Positions 18,682-27,170 of a DNA stretch of 64,000 bases are shown here, piece by piece. Both the position numbers and the translations under genes were made by a program. Position 1 is the first letter of the stretch, and every line of letters begins with the position of its first letter. The notes below the pieces were generated by a model that was not told where the DNA came from, ran no database searches, and saw only the letters and a program-made list of their open reading frames with translations. The DNA is from an uncultured Alphaproteobacteria bacterium (GTDB taxonomy: Bacteria > Pseudomonadota > Alphaproteobacteria > Bin95), in assembly GCA_938083135.1 (NCBI GenBank), contig CALLKY010000033.1:1-64000 (forward strand). The letters run 5' to 3'.

Positions 18682-19899
18682 TCAGCCGAGCCTGTGTTGC
18701 TGCGCCCGCGGGACAAGCTGGCCTTTCCCGACTTGGCGAAGGCGCGGGCTGGTGCTTTCTAACAGCACGGGATGCAGCGCCAGCGCCAGTGCGCCCGTCG
18801 CCGTTTCCCCCCAGAACCAGTCTGCCAGCGTTTTCGATGATGGCTTCGGACCTGGCTGCGCCGTAATCGCTTCCAGTCGCCAATTGCGCAAGTCTTCAAT
18901 CGCAAAGCGGAGAGTTGATGCCTGGTCTCTGCCTTCGGGCGGCTCTGGGTTTGATCGTGGTTCCAAAAATGCGGCGGCATAGCGGGCGGCGGCATCGATA
19001 TCGAGGCCGCTGACAGTGGCAATGCTCCGCCCGTGGGTTTCCATGAATAGCGCGTGCCAAGGTGCCAGGCTGGCCGTTTCCGCTAGCACTGCGCGCAGCA
19101 GATCACTTTCATCGGGATTGGGTGGTTTGGGGAAGTTGACGGGGCAGACGAGCGATGCGGTACTGTCGCTCTCAGGGGCGTCATCCGGAAAATCCTCCAG
19201 AATCACCGGCCCGTCGGTGCGATCCAAAAGGGCCAGCGCGGACAGTAGCACGCGCATCTGAAACGCTGGTGCGTGGGGCGCGCCGAAGGGGCGGCCCAGC
19301 TCAAACGGTACCCAGAGCGCGCGTGGCGGCCGCATCAGTTCCGTGTTTTCACGCACTAAGCTGATGCCTGCTGTCGCGATGCCTGCGGTTTCGAGAAAAT
19401 GCCCAAGCGCGCTCACGGCGCGGGTGCAGTTCGGTCAAACAGGGACGAGTAGGGCGGCGTCGACATTATCCTGGTGCAGGAGGGCTGCCATCTCCAGCGC
19501 TGTCGGCTCAATTTCATGGGGCTCCCATCCCGCACCCATGACAGAGTAGTGGAAATCCGCCATGGCACCAATTTCGCCTGCCGCTTTCATTTCGCGCAAC
19601 CGGTCAATGGGGAAGACTACGTTCACGTCATCCTGAAACCCAGACCGGTCAAAATTGACGGAGGCATGGCTCATCGCCAGGTCTGCCGCTTGGACATTTC
19701 CAGGAATGACCCGGTAGCCAATATCGGTCAGGTCAAACACCGTATCCGTTGTGCGATGTAACCCGGCTGTGGTGACGATCGCGACGCGGCGCTCTTTTAG
19801 CGGTGGTCCAGCCACGAATGGTTCACCTGGAAAACTGGGGCAATTCTTGGACAAGAGATGGGCTGCATCATCCGCTGTCATATCAGAAAGTCTGACCAT
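18682..19899 (-). CDS. GrdB/PrdB-like selenoprotein with in-frame TGA (Sec155)
   Basis: One continuous frame from the ATG at 19899 (GAGG 8 bases upstream) is interrupted only by TGA at 19435-19437, then runs on to a TGA at 18682-18684: 405 residues with selenocysteine at 155. The protein belongs to the glycine/betaine/D-proline reductase selenoprotein B family: VNFDRSGFQDDVNVVFPIDR and ADFHYSVMGAG precede DAALLVPV-U-PNC, a UxxC redox motif (Sec155, Cys158), and ETAGIATAGISLVRENTE follows. A hairpin of bacterial SECIS type starts 6-13 bases after the TGA. The two halves alone would each be broken proteins, so recoding explains the data better than a nonsense mutation. It is the last gene of an operon with the 90-residue protein and hydroxypyruvate isomerase. 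The substrate is unknown; SelA/B/C/D genes are not in the window. Confidence 0.85.
19400..19428 (-). promoter_or_regulatory. Bacterial SECIS element (selenocysteine insertion hairpin)
   Basis: Reading the minus strand after the TGA, bases 13-27 form a perfect 5-bp stem CGCGC/GCGCG with loop CGUGA, placing a loop GU at positions 19-20 after the TGA, about where the conserved loop G/U sits in the Escherichia coli fdhF SECIS. An imperfect lower stem (bases 7-12 with 31-35) extends it. This is the expected binding site for SelB within coding sequence. Confidence 0.8.
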
Positions 19900-19909
19900 T
19901 AGTTTGGCC

Positions 19910-20182
19910 TCACAGGCATTTAAAGGGGAACCATTTCAGGGAGAATTGGATGGCGTCTGTCTGGTCCTCGAACCAGAAGATTGGCGTGTCGTCGTGATCC
20001 CGCTCTGCGGTCCAACGGCCTTTTGATTGCTTGTCGGACCAGGTGAGCATGTCGTTGATGCGGCGGGATTCGGGCGGAAATCCGCGGGAGCGGGCACCGT
20101 TCAACTCATCCAGAATATGCACGCAATACCAAGTTTCGCGATCCAGTGCGGCCCGGTCTTTTTGGAAATCAACCGAAGCCAT
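19910..20182 (-). CDS. 90-residue protein of unknown function
   Basis: The protein has 90 residues, is soluble, and is rich in Trp and charged residues, with [15 protein letters not shown] near residue 15 and [19 protein letters not shown] near the end. I do not recognise a family. It overlaps the 3' end of the hydroxypyruvate isomerase gene by 14 bases and ends 10 bases before the selenoprotein start, so all three are very probably one transcript and translationally coupled. Its conservation alongside GrdB-like genes in other genomes would be informative. Confidence 0.7.
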   Translation of the reverse strand: MASVDFQKDRAALDRETWYCVHILDELNGARSRGFPPESRRINDMLTWSDKQSKGRWTAERDHDDTPIFWFEDQTDAIQFSLKWFPFKCL

Positions 20183-20954
20183 ATTCGCTGCCCCAACGCG
20201 CTAGGCCTTCCAGCGTGCCTGCGGCAGGCCGATATTCGCAACCGACCCAGCCTGCATAGCCAAGATCATCGAGCATCTTGAAAAGATAAGGATGATTGAT
20301 TTCACCAATGTCTGGCTCATGGCGACCCGGCGACCCGGCGATCTGAATATGGCCGACGCCCGCTTGATGCTTCTGGAAGCGCATGGCGATATCACCTTCC
20401 ATGATCTGGACGTGATAAAAATCCATTTGGACCATCAGATTATCGGCACCTACAGCCGCCAGCACATCATGGCCATCCTGCTGATAGTTGATGAAATAGC
20501 CCGGGATATCGCGGGTGTTGATGGGCTCAATCAGGCCCGTCAGGCCGGCATCTGCAAGCTTCGGTGCAGCGAATTTCAGATTGTTGACATATGTGGCGCG
20601 GCATTGGGCCAAGTCTGCGCCCTCGCCTGGGATACCAGCCATCATATGCAGGCGCTTGCACCCAAGTGGAACGGCGTAGCTGATGGCTTTTTCCAAGGCT
20701 TCGGCAAAGTCAGCCTCGCGTCCGGGCATTGCCGCTAGGCCGCGTTCCGCCTTTTCCCAATCGCCTGGTGGCAGATTGAAGAGCGCGATCTCAACACCGG
20801 CGCTTTTTGCAGCATTTTCGACGTCTTCAATTGAGAAATCATAGGGAAATAGGAACTCAACGCCTTTGAACCCGGCGGCGGATGCTGCAGCGAAGCGGTC
20901 CAGGAATTCGTGCTCCTGAAACATCATCGAAAGATTGGCGGCGAAGCGAGGCAT
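20169..20954 (-). CDS. hyi: Hydroxypyruvate isomerase family (Hyi/OtnI)
   Basis: The protein has 261 residues, a xylose-isomerase-like TIM barrel. Family blocks include [69 protein letters not shown] and GCEYRPA, carrying the metal-binding Glu, Asp, His and Glu residues. Known members interconvert hydroxypyruvate and tartronate semialdehyde or isomerise 2-oxotetronate. It is the first gene of the operon that ends in the GrdB-like selenoprotein, an unusual partner, so its true substrate in this organism may differ. The ATG at 20954 has AAGGATT about 10 bases upstream. Confidence 0.88.
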   Translation of the reverse strand: MPRFAANLSMMFQEHEFLDRFAAASAAGFKGVEFLFPYDFSIEDVENAAKSAGVEIALFNLPPGDWEKAERGLAAMPGREADFAEALEKAISYAVPLGCKRLHMMAGIPGEGADLAQCRATYVNNLKFAAPKLADAGLTGLIEPINTRDIPGYFINYQQDGHDVLAAVGADNLMVQMDFYHVQIMEGDIAMRFQKHQAGVGHIQIAGSPGRHEPDIGEINHPYLFKMLDDLGYAGWVGCEYRPAAGTLEGLARWGSEYGFG

Positions 20955-21081
20955 GGGCTTGCAATCCTTTTTAGCATCTTGGGTTAGGGCGGCATTAAAC
21001 CGAATTGGGCTCTAATAAGCCAGTTCGCCTGCACTGTATCGCGTTTGGGCGTTTGCTTGGTCTTATCTCAATAGGGTTCGC

Positions 21082-23733
21082 ATGCCTGACACTGTATCCG
21101 CTATTGAAGACCCGACATTGTCGGCTGACGCGCCGACTGGCCCGATTGGCCCGAGTGTGCGGCTATCGCCACAGCGTGCGCGCCCCACAGCACTGCTTAG
21201 CAGTCCACCTCATCGCACGGGGATTTTCTTCGGCGCCATCTTCACAGTCATTGCTCTGCTTGGGTCTGTCGCCCTGGCAATCTTTGCAACCTTCCAGGCT
21301 GCCCCTTATCTGATGGGTGTGCATATGCCGCCTGTTGCAGATACATTGCGGCTCGCAGGCTTGTCCGCAGCGATTACCGCTTTGCTTGTATTGCCGATTG
21401 CAATGATCCGAGGTCGGCGATCTGCCATTAATGCACTCAAACCATTTTTGAAACTGCGCACCGATCTTGAAGCCGCCAGTCAGTCGGATTACCCGCAACT
21501 TGGCCGCTATCAGACAACCGCGGCCAATGATGTCGCCACGGCGATCAATCGCTTGTCTGCTGACCTTCGAGACCGGGACATTGAGCTGGAAGCGCGCCGC
21601 CGCAAGCTGGACCACGATGTCGAACATCGGATGGCAGAGATCAAAGACGTCTATGCCGATATGAAGGTGTCGCTGGCAGAAGCCGGACGCGTCCGCCGTG
21701 AAGCTGAGCGGGCCAACCACGCGAAATCTGACTTCCTGGCGAAGATGAGCCATGAAATTAGAACGCCGCTGAACGGCATTCTTGGCGCTATGGATCTGAT
21801 GCTGAATACAGGCCTGACGCCCCGCCAGCAGAACTACGCCACAACAATTCGCGCATCTGGCACAACGCTGCTGGATCTTTTGAACGGCATCCTCGATCTG
21901 GCGAAGATTGAATCAGGCGAGGTCACGGTCGCAAAGACTGAATACGACCCAACCGTCATGCTGGACGATATCGCAATTGCTTTTGCGCCATCTGCGAGCG
22001 GTAAGGGGCTGCATATCGTTTCCATGCCGGACCCTGATCTGCCGCACTGCCTTGCTGGTGATTCGGCCCGGGTACGCCAGGTCGTGGTCAACCTAGTTGG
22101 CAATGCCGTTAAGTTTACGGCTTCCGGCAGCGTAGCGATTTCTGCTGAATGGATTGAGGGTAGCGGGGAAAGCGACGGGCGACTCGATATCGATATTAGC
22201 GATACCGGCCCAGGTGTGCCCGCTGCCGCGCGGGACCGCATCTTTGAGCGGTTCGAGCAGGGTGACGGCTCTATGAGCCGGAAGTTCGGCGGCGCTGGCC
22301 TTGGGTTGGCGATTGCGCGTGACTTGGCCCGGCGGATGGGCGGCGATGTAACGCTGGTGCGGTCTGAGCGTGGCGGATCGACATTTCGATTGTCTGTGCC
22401 GGCAATGCTTGTCGTTGCGGATCCGCCAACACTCCAGAGCAACTTGTTCGTTCTGGCCGCAGAAGCGACACCGGATGAACAGCAATCCTTGCTTGGGCGC
22501 CTTGCCCGGCGCGGGGTTGAGTCCGCAGAAGCGCAAGGTGCGGCCCAGGCCGCGGCGATGCTTGAAGGCGCGCTTGGCCTTGGTGAGCGCATCCCTGACG
22601 TTATCATTACGTCTGGTGACGATGAGCAGGGTCTGAAACGTCTGCGCACCCGGCTGTTGAAAATAACTGGTGATGCTCGGCCAAAGCTTTGCATTTTGAC
22701 AGAATTTGGCAGTGATCCGGTCGCTGATGAACTTACTGATGTCGTCGATTGGGCGATGATGCGTCCTTTGGGGGACGTGGACCTTGGCAGCATGTTACAG
22801 GCCCTGGCCAACGGCTCTGAAGCAGCCGAGGTCGTGCGGGAGCCGTTCAATCTGAATATTCTGATGGCGGAGGATAATCCGGTAAACGTACTTGTGACAG
22901 AAGGGTTGCTGGAAGACCTTGGCTGTACTGTGACGATCGCCGAAAACGGCCTGGCCGCTGCTGACGCGGCTGCTGAACAAGACTTCGATTTGATCCTGAT
23001 GGATTGCCAAATGCCGATCATGGACGGTTATGAGGCAACCAGACAAATCCGTGCGATGGAAGATGGCACACGTCCAACGCCCATCATCGCCGTCACTGCG
23101 AATGCGTTTGCAGAGGACCGTGACGCGTGTTTTGAAGCTGGAATGACGGATTTTCTGGCGAAGCCTGTCACCAATGCGGCACTGATCCAGATATTGAAGC
23201 CCCATGCAATTCGCCTGAACAAGATCCAACCGGATACAGAACATGACCGCACTGCCGCCGTTCGGGCGACATTGGGCAGCGCTGCGGTGCGCAGGGACGT
23301 GGTTGAACCGCCAGCGCTGGCGGAGATCAAAGCAAAGCAGGCCGCAATGCCGCACTCCGCTGCGATTGCGGATGATGGTTTCCCGGAAGCGCTGGACTAT
23401 GACGTGATCCAATCGCTCCGCAAGGTTGGGCGGGATGGCGACAAGATGGTGCAACGGGTGATCGATACCTTCCTGAAAAGCTCCCCAACCCTTGCGGAGA
23501 ACATTTCTGCGGCGGCTAAAGTAGGTGATTTGACTGCCGCTGGGCGCAATGCGCACGCATTGAAATCTGCCAGCGGAAACGTTGGCTCCCGCGCATTACC
23601 GACCATCCTGACGGATATCGAAGCCATGGCGAAGGCGGGTGACGGCGACGGTGTGCAGCAGCTTGCTGATGAGGTGAATACGGCTTTCGATGACCTGACA
23701 ATGGCCTTGAAGACGCTGAAAGCGCGAGGTTGA
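21082..23733 (+). CDS. Hybrid sensor histidine kinase (HisKA-HATPase-REC-Hpt)
   Basis: The protein has 883 residues. Two membrane helices (about 46-70 and 88-108) have almost no periplasmic loop between them. Then come a coiled linker, HisKA with H224 in KMSHEIRTPLNG, an HATPase with N, G1 and G2 boxes (NLVGNAVKF, DTGPGVP, GAGLGLAI), a degenerate receiver-like segment around 440-580, a canonical REC with D641 in LILMDCQMPIMDG, and a C-terminal Hpt with H825 in NAHALKSASGNVGS. It is a complete His-Asp-His relay protein with little sensory domain, so input probably comes through the membrane region or a partner. The next gene starts 2 bases after its stop. Confidence 0.92.
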   Translation: MPDTVSAIEDPTLSADAPTGPIGPSVRLSPQRARPTALLSSPPHRTGIFFGAIFTVIALLGSVALAIFATFQAAPYLMGVHMPPVADTLRLAGLSAAITALLVLPIAMIRGRRSAINALKPFLKLRTDLEAASQSDYPQLGRYQTTAANDVATAINRLSADLRDRDIELEARRRKLDHDVEHRMAEIKDVYADMKVSLAEAGRVRREAERANHAKSDFLAKMSHEIRTPLNGILGAMDLMLNTGLTPRQQNYATTIRASGTTLLDLLNGILDLAKIESGEVTVAKTEYDPTVMLDDIAIAFAPSASGKGLHIVSMPDPDLPHCLAGDSARVRQVVVNLVGNAVKFTASGSVAISAEWIEGSGESDGRLDIDISDTGPGVPAAARDRIFERFEQGDGSMSRKFGGAGLGLAIARDLARRMGGDVTLVRSERGGSTFRLSVPAMLVVADPPTLQSNLFVLAAEATPDEQQSLLGRLARRGVESAEAQGAAQAAAMLEGALGLGERIPDVIITSGDDEQGLKRLRTRLLKITGDARPKLCILTEFGSDPVADELTDVVDWAMMRPLGDVDLGSMLQALANGSEAAEVVREPFNLNILMAEDNPVNVLVTEGLLEDLGCTVTIAENGLAAADAAAEQDFDLILMDCQMPIMDGYEATRQIRAMEDGTRPTPIIAVTANAFAEDRDACFEAGMTDFLAKPVTNAALIQILKPHAIRLNKIQPDTEHDRTAAVRATLGSAAVRRDVVEPPALAEIKAKQAAMPHSAAIADDGFPEALDYDVIQSLRKVGRDGDKMVQRVIDTFLKSSPTLAENISAAAKVGDLTAAGRNAHALKSASGNVGSRALPTILTDIEAMAKAGDGDGVQQLADEVNTAFDDLTMALKTLKARG

Positions 23734-23735
23734 GC

Positions 23736-24932
23736 ATGACGGATCCAAATACTCACAGCGACGCAAATACGCCTGCGACGGTCTTGATCGCAGATGATGA
23801 CCCTGTGCAGCTCATGCTGACCAGTGAGACGCTGGCCGCTGAAGGATACAAGGTTATTGAAGCCGAAGATGGCGACGCTGCCGTGCGCCTGTTCCTGGCT
23901 GAACAGCCGGATATGGCCATATTGGACGTGATGATGCCAGGCCAGACGGGGTTTGAGGTCTGCACGCTGATCAGGCGGAACAGTGACCCGGATATGGCAA
24001 TGATACCGGTGGTGCTTGTCACAGGGCTTGAAGACGAAGACTCCGTCCAGACGGCGTTTGAGGTAGGTGCCACAACGTTCATCGCTAAGCCGGTCCAATG
24101 GGCGTTACTCGGCCATCAGGTTCGGTACTTGCTGCGGTCTGCAGCGATGGAGAGCGAGCTGCGTCATGCTAAGGCGCAGGTCGAAGAAGCGAGTGTGTTG
24201 AAAAGCCGCCTCTTCGCGACGCTCTGCCATGAGCTGCGGACGCCGCTTAACGGCGTAATCGGCTTTGCGGATGTGATGTTGGGACAAGGCCTTGGCCCCA
24301 TCGGTAACCCGGGATATTTGGAATACGCGCAAGACATTCGCCAATGTGGCGATGATTTGTTGTCCCAAGTGAACCGAATGCTCCTGCTCTCCCGCCTCGA
24401 AGCAGGTTTGGCCCCCCTTAAAGCAAGCGCAGCCAATGCTGATCTGCTGCTGGAACAAGCTGTTAAGCGCTTCCGGAAAGCAGCGGAACCACGGGCGGTC
24501 GCGATCAATGTGCGCCCACTGGCGGCACCCCTCCGGCTTTGGTGTGATGTTGAAGTCTTGAATGCTGGCATCTCGGCGCTTGTCGATAATGCCGTGAAGT
24601 TCTCCCCGTTCGGCGGAACCGTTGAGGTTTCAGCGGAGGAGATGGGTGACCAGGTCGTGATCACGGTTTGTGATCAAGGGAATGGTGCCAATGTCGGAGA
24701 TTTAGAGAAGTTGATGCGGCCCTTCAGCCAGGCTGAAACGGGCCTGGACCGGGCGCATAATGGCCTTGGTCTTGGCCTGCCAATCGCGCGTTTGGCGGCG
24801 GAACGACACAAAGGTCGATTAGCGATCGCGAACGCTTCTACCGGTGGATTTGTCGCTTCGATGATCTTGCCGCCAAGTGTGCGCGCTACAGACCGTCGTG
24901 GCACAGGGGACCGCAGGAATGCAGCCGCCTGA
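23736..24932 (+). CDS. Response regulator fused to a histidine kinase
   Basis: The protein has 398 residues from the ATG at 23736 (GAGG upstream). An N-terminal REC domain carries D64 in AILDVMMPGQTG and a switch Lys in FIAKPVQW. A HisKA follows with H165 in TLCHELRTPLNG, then an HATPase domain (NAVKFSPFG, GLGLGLPIA) and a short Arg-rich tail. There is no membrane helix. It lies 2 bases after the hybrid kinase, whose Hpt His825 is a natural phosphodonor for D64; the pair would then form a relay whose output is another kinase. No DNA-binding output domain is present, so the final target is elsewhere. Confidence 0.9.
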   Translation: MTDPNTHSDANTPATVLIADDDPVQLMLTSETLAAEGYKVIEAEDGDAAVRLFLAEQPDMAILDVMMPGQTGFEVCTLIRRNSDPDMAMIPVVLVTGLEDEDSVQTAFEVGATTFIAKPVQWALLGHQVRYLLRSAAMESELRHAKAQVEEASVLKSRLFATLCHELRTPLNGVIGFADVMLGQGLGPIGNPGYLEYAQDIRQCGDDLLSQVNRMLLLSRLEAGLAPLKASAANADLLLEQAVKRFRKAAEPRAVAINVRPLAAPLRLWCDVEVLNAGISALVDNAVKFSPFGGTVEVSAEEMGDQVVITVCDQGNGANVGDLEKLMRPFSQAETGLDRAHNGLGLGLPIARLAAERHKGRLAIANASTGGFVASMILPPSVRATDRRGTGDRRNAAA

Positions 24933-24942
24933 TCCTGCCTAA

Positions 24943-25003
24943 AGCATATTCGCCTAAGATTGGCTCAAGGCCACGAAATGACCCAATCTGAACCGAATAT
25001 GCT
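24943..25003. repeat. Long palindrome between convergent genes
   Basis: Outer arms AGCATATTCG (24943-24952) and CGAATATGCT (24994-25003) are perfect, and inner arms AGATTGG and CCAATCT pair at 24957-24963 and 24983-24989. The end reads CTAGAGCATATTCGG on the minus strand, resembling the CTAGGGCAATTCCCG end of the dispersed element at 39160 and 49666. It is probably a related palindromic element acting as a bidirectional terminator. Confidence 0.55.
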
Positions 25004-25012
25004 CTAGCCAGC

Positions 25013-26278
25013 TTAGTTACTGGCGATGAGCGGGTTTGCTTGCTTGGGGGCGTCTGCCGTCTTGGGCGTATTGGGCATGAAGCTTTCGCCAAGCTTGGCT
25101 GTATTCAAAGCTGTTAGTTGATTGGCCCGGATCAAGCTCTTTAACGCTTTGACGTAACGATTGCCGATCGCGGAATAGCCCAGTAGCTCTTCTGTCAGGG
25201 CAACACCAGTGAGTGCTTTCCCAGCCTTGCGGCGCTGCTGGCGGCGTTCCCGTAGGCCGCCATAGGCGCGGTTGGCATTCAGGTTCAGCATATAGGCGCG
25301 GGTTGCATCCAGGATGTTATCAAACGCGCGCACCCGGTAGGTTTTGCCCTTGGGGCGTTCCTTCGGGATGATGCCTTTATGGGCCGCATTCCATGTCCAT
25401 TGACCGTAGAGCGCGTTGCCAGCTTGGGCAAAGCGGGACCCGCCCCAGCCGCTTTCTTTCGCAGCCTGGGCAATCGCGAGCGCTGGTGGAATGATATCCA
25501 TCCGTGCAAGCAATCGATCCGTACTCAGGTCTTTGACGCGATAGTCCGTGAACTTGCTGAACAGCCAGGTGATATCTTCATGGCTGGGGCCAATCGGACC
25601 GTCAAAACTGGCAATAATGAATTGGAGCCGCTGCCGTTCTGCTTCAATTTCAGCATTCGCGGCGAGGATGTGCGGCAGCATCACGCTGATAAACAGACGT
25701 TTACGCCGCGGAATGTCCCGTCCGTCCGCGAGCGTGCGCGGTAAGGTCTTCAGAAACAGCGGCGGGGTGGGGACTGCCTTGCCTGCACGACTAAGCGTGA
25801 AGCCGTGGGCATCATAATAGGCATCGAGGGTATCAAAATCCGGGGCATCGGTGAGGGTATCAAACCGATGCTTATGGATCTCTTCCTGCAAATCATGGGC
25901 GGCGGACGCCATCAGGACGTCGAACCTGGACAGCACCGGCGCGCCAACGACTGGCGGGGTTACGCTTCCAGTTGGCAGTGTGGCAGTGGCGTCATGCAGT
26001 AATGCTAGTGGCAGGCGATGCAGGTCGCCTTGTGTGCTTTCTGGCAGAATACTGGCATTGGCATTGGCGGGGGTGGGGCGCATGTCATTGCCGTCTTCCC
26101 GTGCCTTATCGTTCATCGCATTGGTGGCGGCAGGTCTTGGAATGATATCGATGCTTGCGTTCGAAAGGTCACCCATAGATGTGGCACCAGCACCGGCTGA
26201 TAGCATAATGCCGGTAAGTGCAGCGAAGCCGTAGGTGGCACGGGAACAAGCGGATTTGAATGTCGGCATGAACAGCAT
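25013..26278 (-). CDS. Bax-like glucosaminidase-domain protein
   Basis: The protein has 421 residues. A signal-like N-terminus (CSRATYGFAALTGIMLSAGAG) leads to a low-complexity stretch, then from about residue 150 to 380 the Bax family: RRKRLFISVMLPHILAANAE, DIIPPALAIAQAAKESGWGG with the likely catalytic Glu, NALYGQWTW, and YMLNLNANRAYGGLR. Such proteins are predicted N-acetylglucosaminidases acting on peptidoglycan. The C-terminal 40 residues are a Lys/Pro/Ala tail. The ATG at 26278 is used; 26269 is an equally possible start. The gene stands alone, converging on the kinase pair. Confidence 0.85.
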   Translation of the reverse strand: MLFMPTFKSACSRATYGFAALTGIMLSAGAGATSMGDLSNASIDIIPRPAATNAMNDKAREDGNDMRPTPANANASILPESTQGDLHRLPLALLHDATATLPTGSVTPPVVGAPVLSRFDVLMASAAHDLQEEIHKHRFDTLTDAPDFDTLDAYYDAHGFTLSRAGKAVPTPPLFLKTLPRTLADGRDIPRRKRLFISVMLPHILAANAEIEAERQRLQFIIASFDGPIGPSHEDITWLFSKFTDYRVKDLSTDRLLARMDIIPPALAIAQAAKESGWGGSRFAQAGNALYGQWTWNAAHKGIIPKERPKGKTYRVRAFDNILDATRAYMLNLNANRAYGGLRERRQQRRKAGKALTGVALTEELLGYSAIGNRYVKALKSLIRANQLTALNTAKLGESFMPNTPKTADAPKQANPLIASN

Positions 26279-26409
26279 CTGGGATCAGGCTCGCGTCTTT
26301 AGGCCCTGGGATTAACCAGGGTCGGTTAGTTTTGCGCAGCCGCCTCCAGGCGAAAATCGCCTGCCCCAAATTTAGCGATCTCGTGCGCGTCGTAATTTAG
26401 CTGAACGGA

Positions 26410-26967
26410 TCAGAAGGGCGCTGGGCGCACTTCTTGCACTTCCGGGATGTAATGACGAAGCATGTTCTCAATGCCCATCTTCAACGTCGCGGTAGAGCTT
26501 GGGCAACCGGCGCAAGCGCCTTGCATGGACAGGTATACGATCCCGTCCTCAAAGCCCCGGAATACAATATCGCCGCCATCGCCAGCGACAGCAGGGCGGA
26601 CACGGGTATCCAGCAGTTCCTGGATCTGCTCGATCACCGGATCACCATCAGCAGAAACAGCTTCCGCCATCTGCGCGCCAGCCGCCATCACTGGCAGATC
26701 ACGGGTGAAATGCTCCATGATCGCGCCAAGCACAGCGGGCTTCATCACGGCCCAATCGGCAAGGTCAGCCTTGGAGACTGAAATAAAGTCGCTGCCGAGG
26801 AATACGGCGGTCACGCCTTCAACGGCAAACAAGCTATCCGCCAATGGCGAGCGCTCTGCTGCGTCTTCCGGGTTACGGAAGTCAGCGGTGCCAGTTTCCA
26901 GCACGGTCAGACCAGGCAGGAATTTCAACGTCGCCGGATTCGGCGTCGCTTCGGTTTGGATAAACAT
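26410..26967 (-). CDS. NifU-family (Nfu-type) Fe-S cluster protein
   Basis: The protein has 185 residues in two domains: an N-terminal Nfu_N domain (MFIQTEATPNPATLKFLPG, GSDFISVSK) and a C-terminal NifU domain with the cluster-binding CxxC in GACAGCPSST. Nfu proteins carry 4Fe-4S clusters to client enzymes. GAGGG lies a few bases before the ATG. The Fe-S-rich SoeABC genes lie just upstream on the same strand, but a 200-base gap with a hairpin separates them, so independent expression is likely. Confidence 0.92.
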   Translation of the reverse strand: MFIQTEATPNPATLKFLPGLTVLETGTADFRNPEDAAERSPLADSLFAVEGVTAVFLGSDFISVSKADLADWAVMKPAVLGAIMEHFTRDLPVMAAGAQMAEAVSADGDPVIEQIQELLDTRVRPAVAGDGGDIVFRGFEDGIVYLSMQGACAGCPSSTATLKMGIENMLRHYIPEVQEVRPAPF

Positions 26968-26984
26968 CCGAGCGCCCTCGCTCT

Positions 26985-27007
26985 AAAACTGTGAAAAACA
27001 GCGTTTT
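26985..27007. terminator. AT-rich hairpin between soeC and nfu
   Basis: Arms AAAACTGT and ACAG(C)GTTTT form a short stem with one bulge around a GAAAA loop, with U-rich sequence on either side. It could end the soe transcript on the minus strand before nfu. The stem is weak. Confidence 0.3.
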
Positions 27008-27170
27008 TTATTGTTGACCGAGCGCACTTCTGCGACGGCCTCCCTTGGAACCTTTATGGCTCTCATGGTTTAATAATGGCTGTTGTGACCAGAAATTTCA
27101 AGGTTTCAGAGTCAGTTGCGCCTATCTGCCGCCGCTGCAGGGGCGCTGAATTTGCAGCCAGCAGCTAAGC

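Noticed and set aside
18682-19899. Two separate genes or a pseudogene with a nonsense codon
   Set aside because: The frame is intact on both sides, the TGA stands where family members have Sec or Cys, a Cys follows three residues later, and a SECIS-type hairpin is placed correctly.
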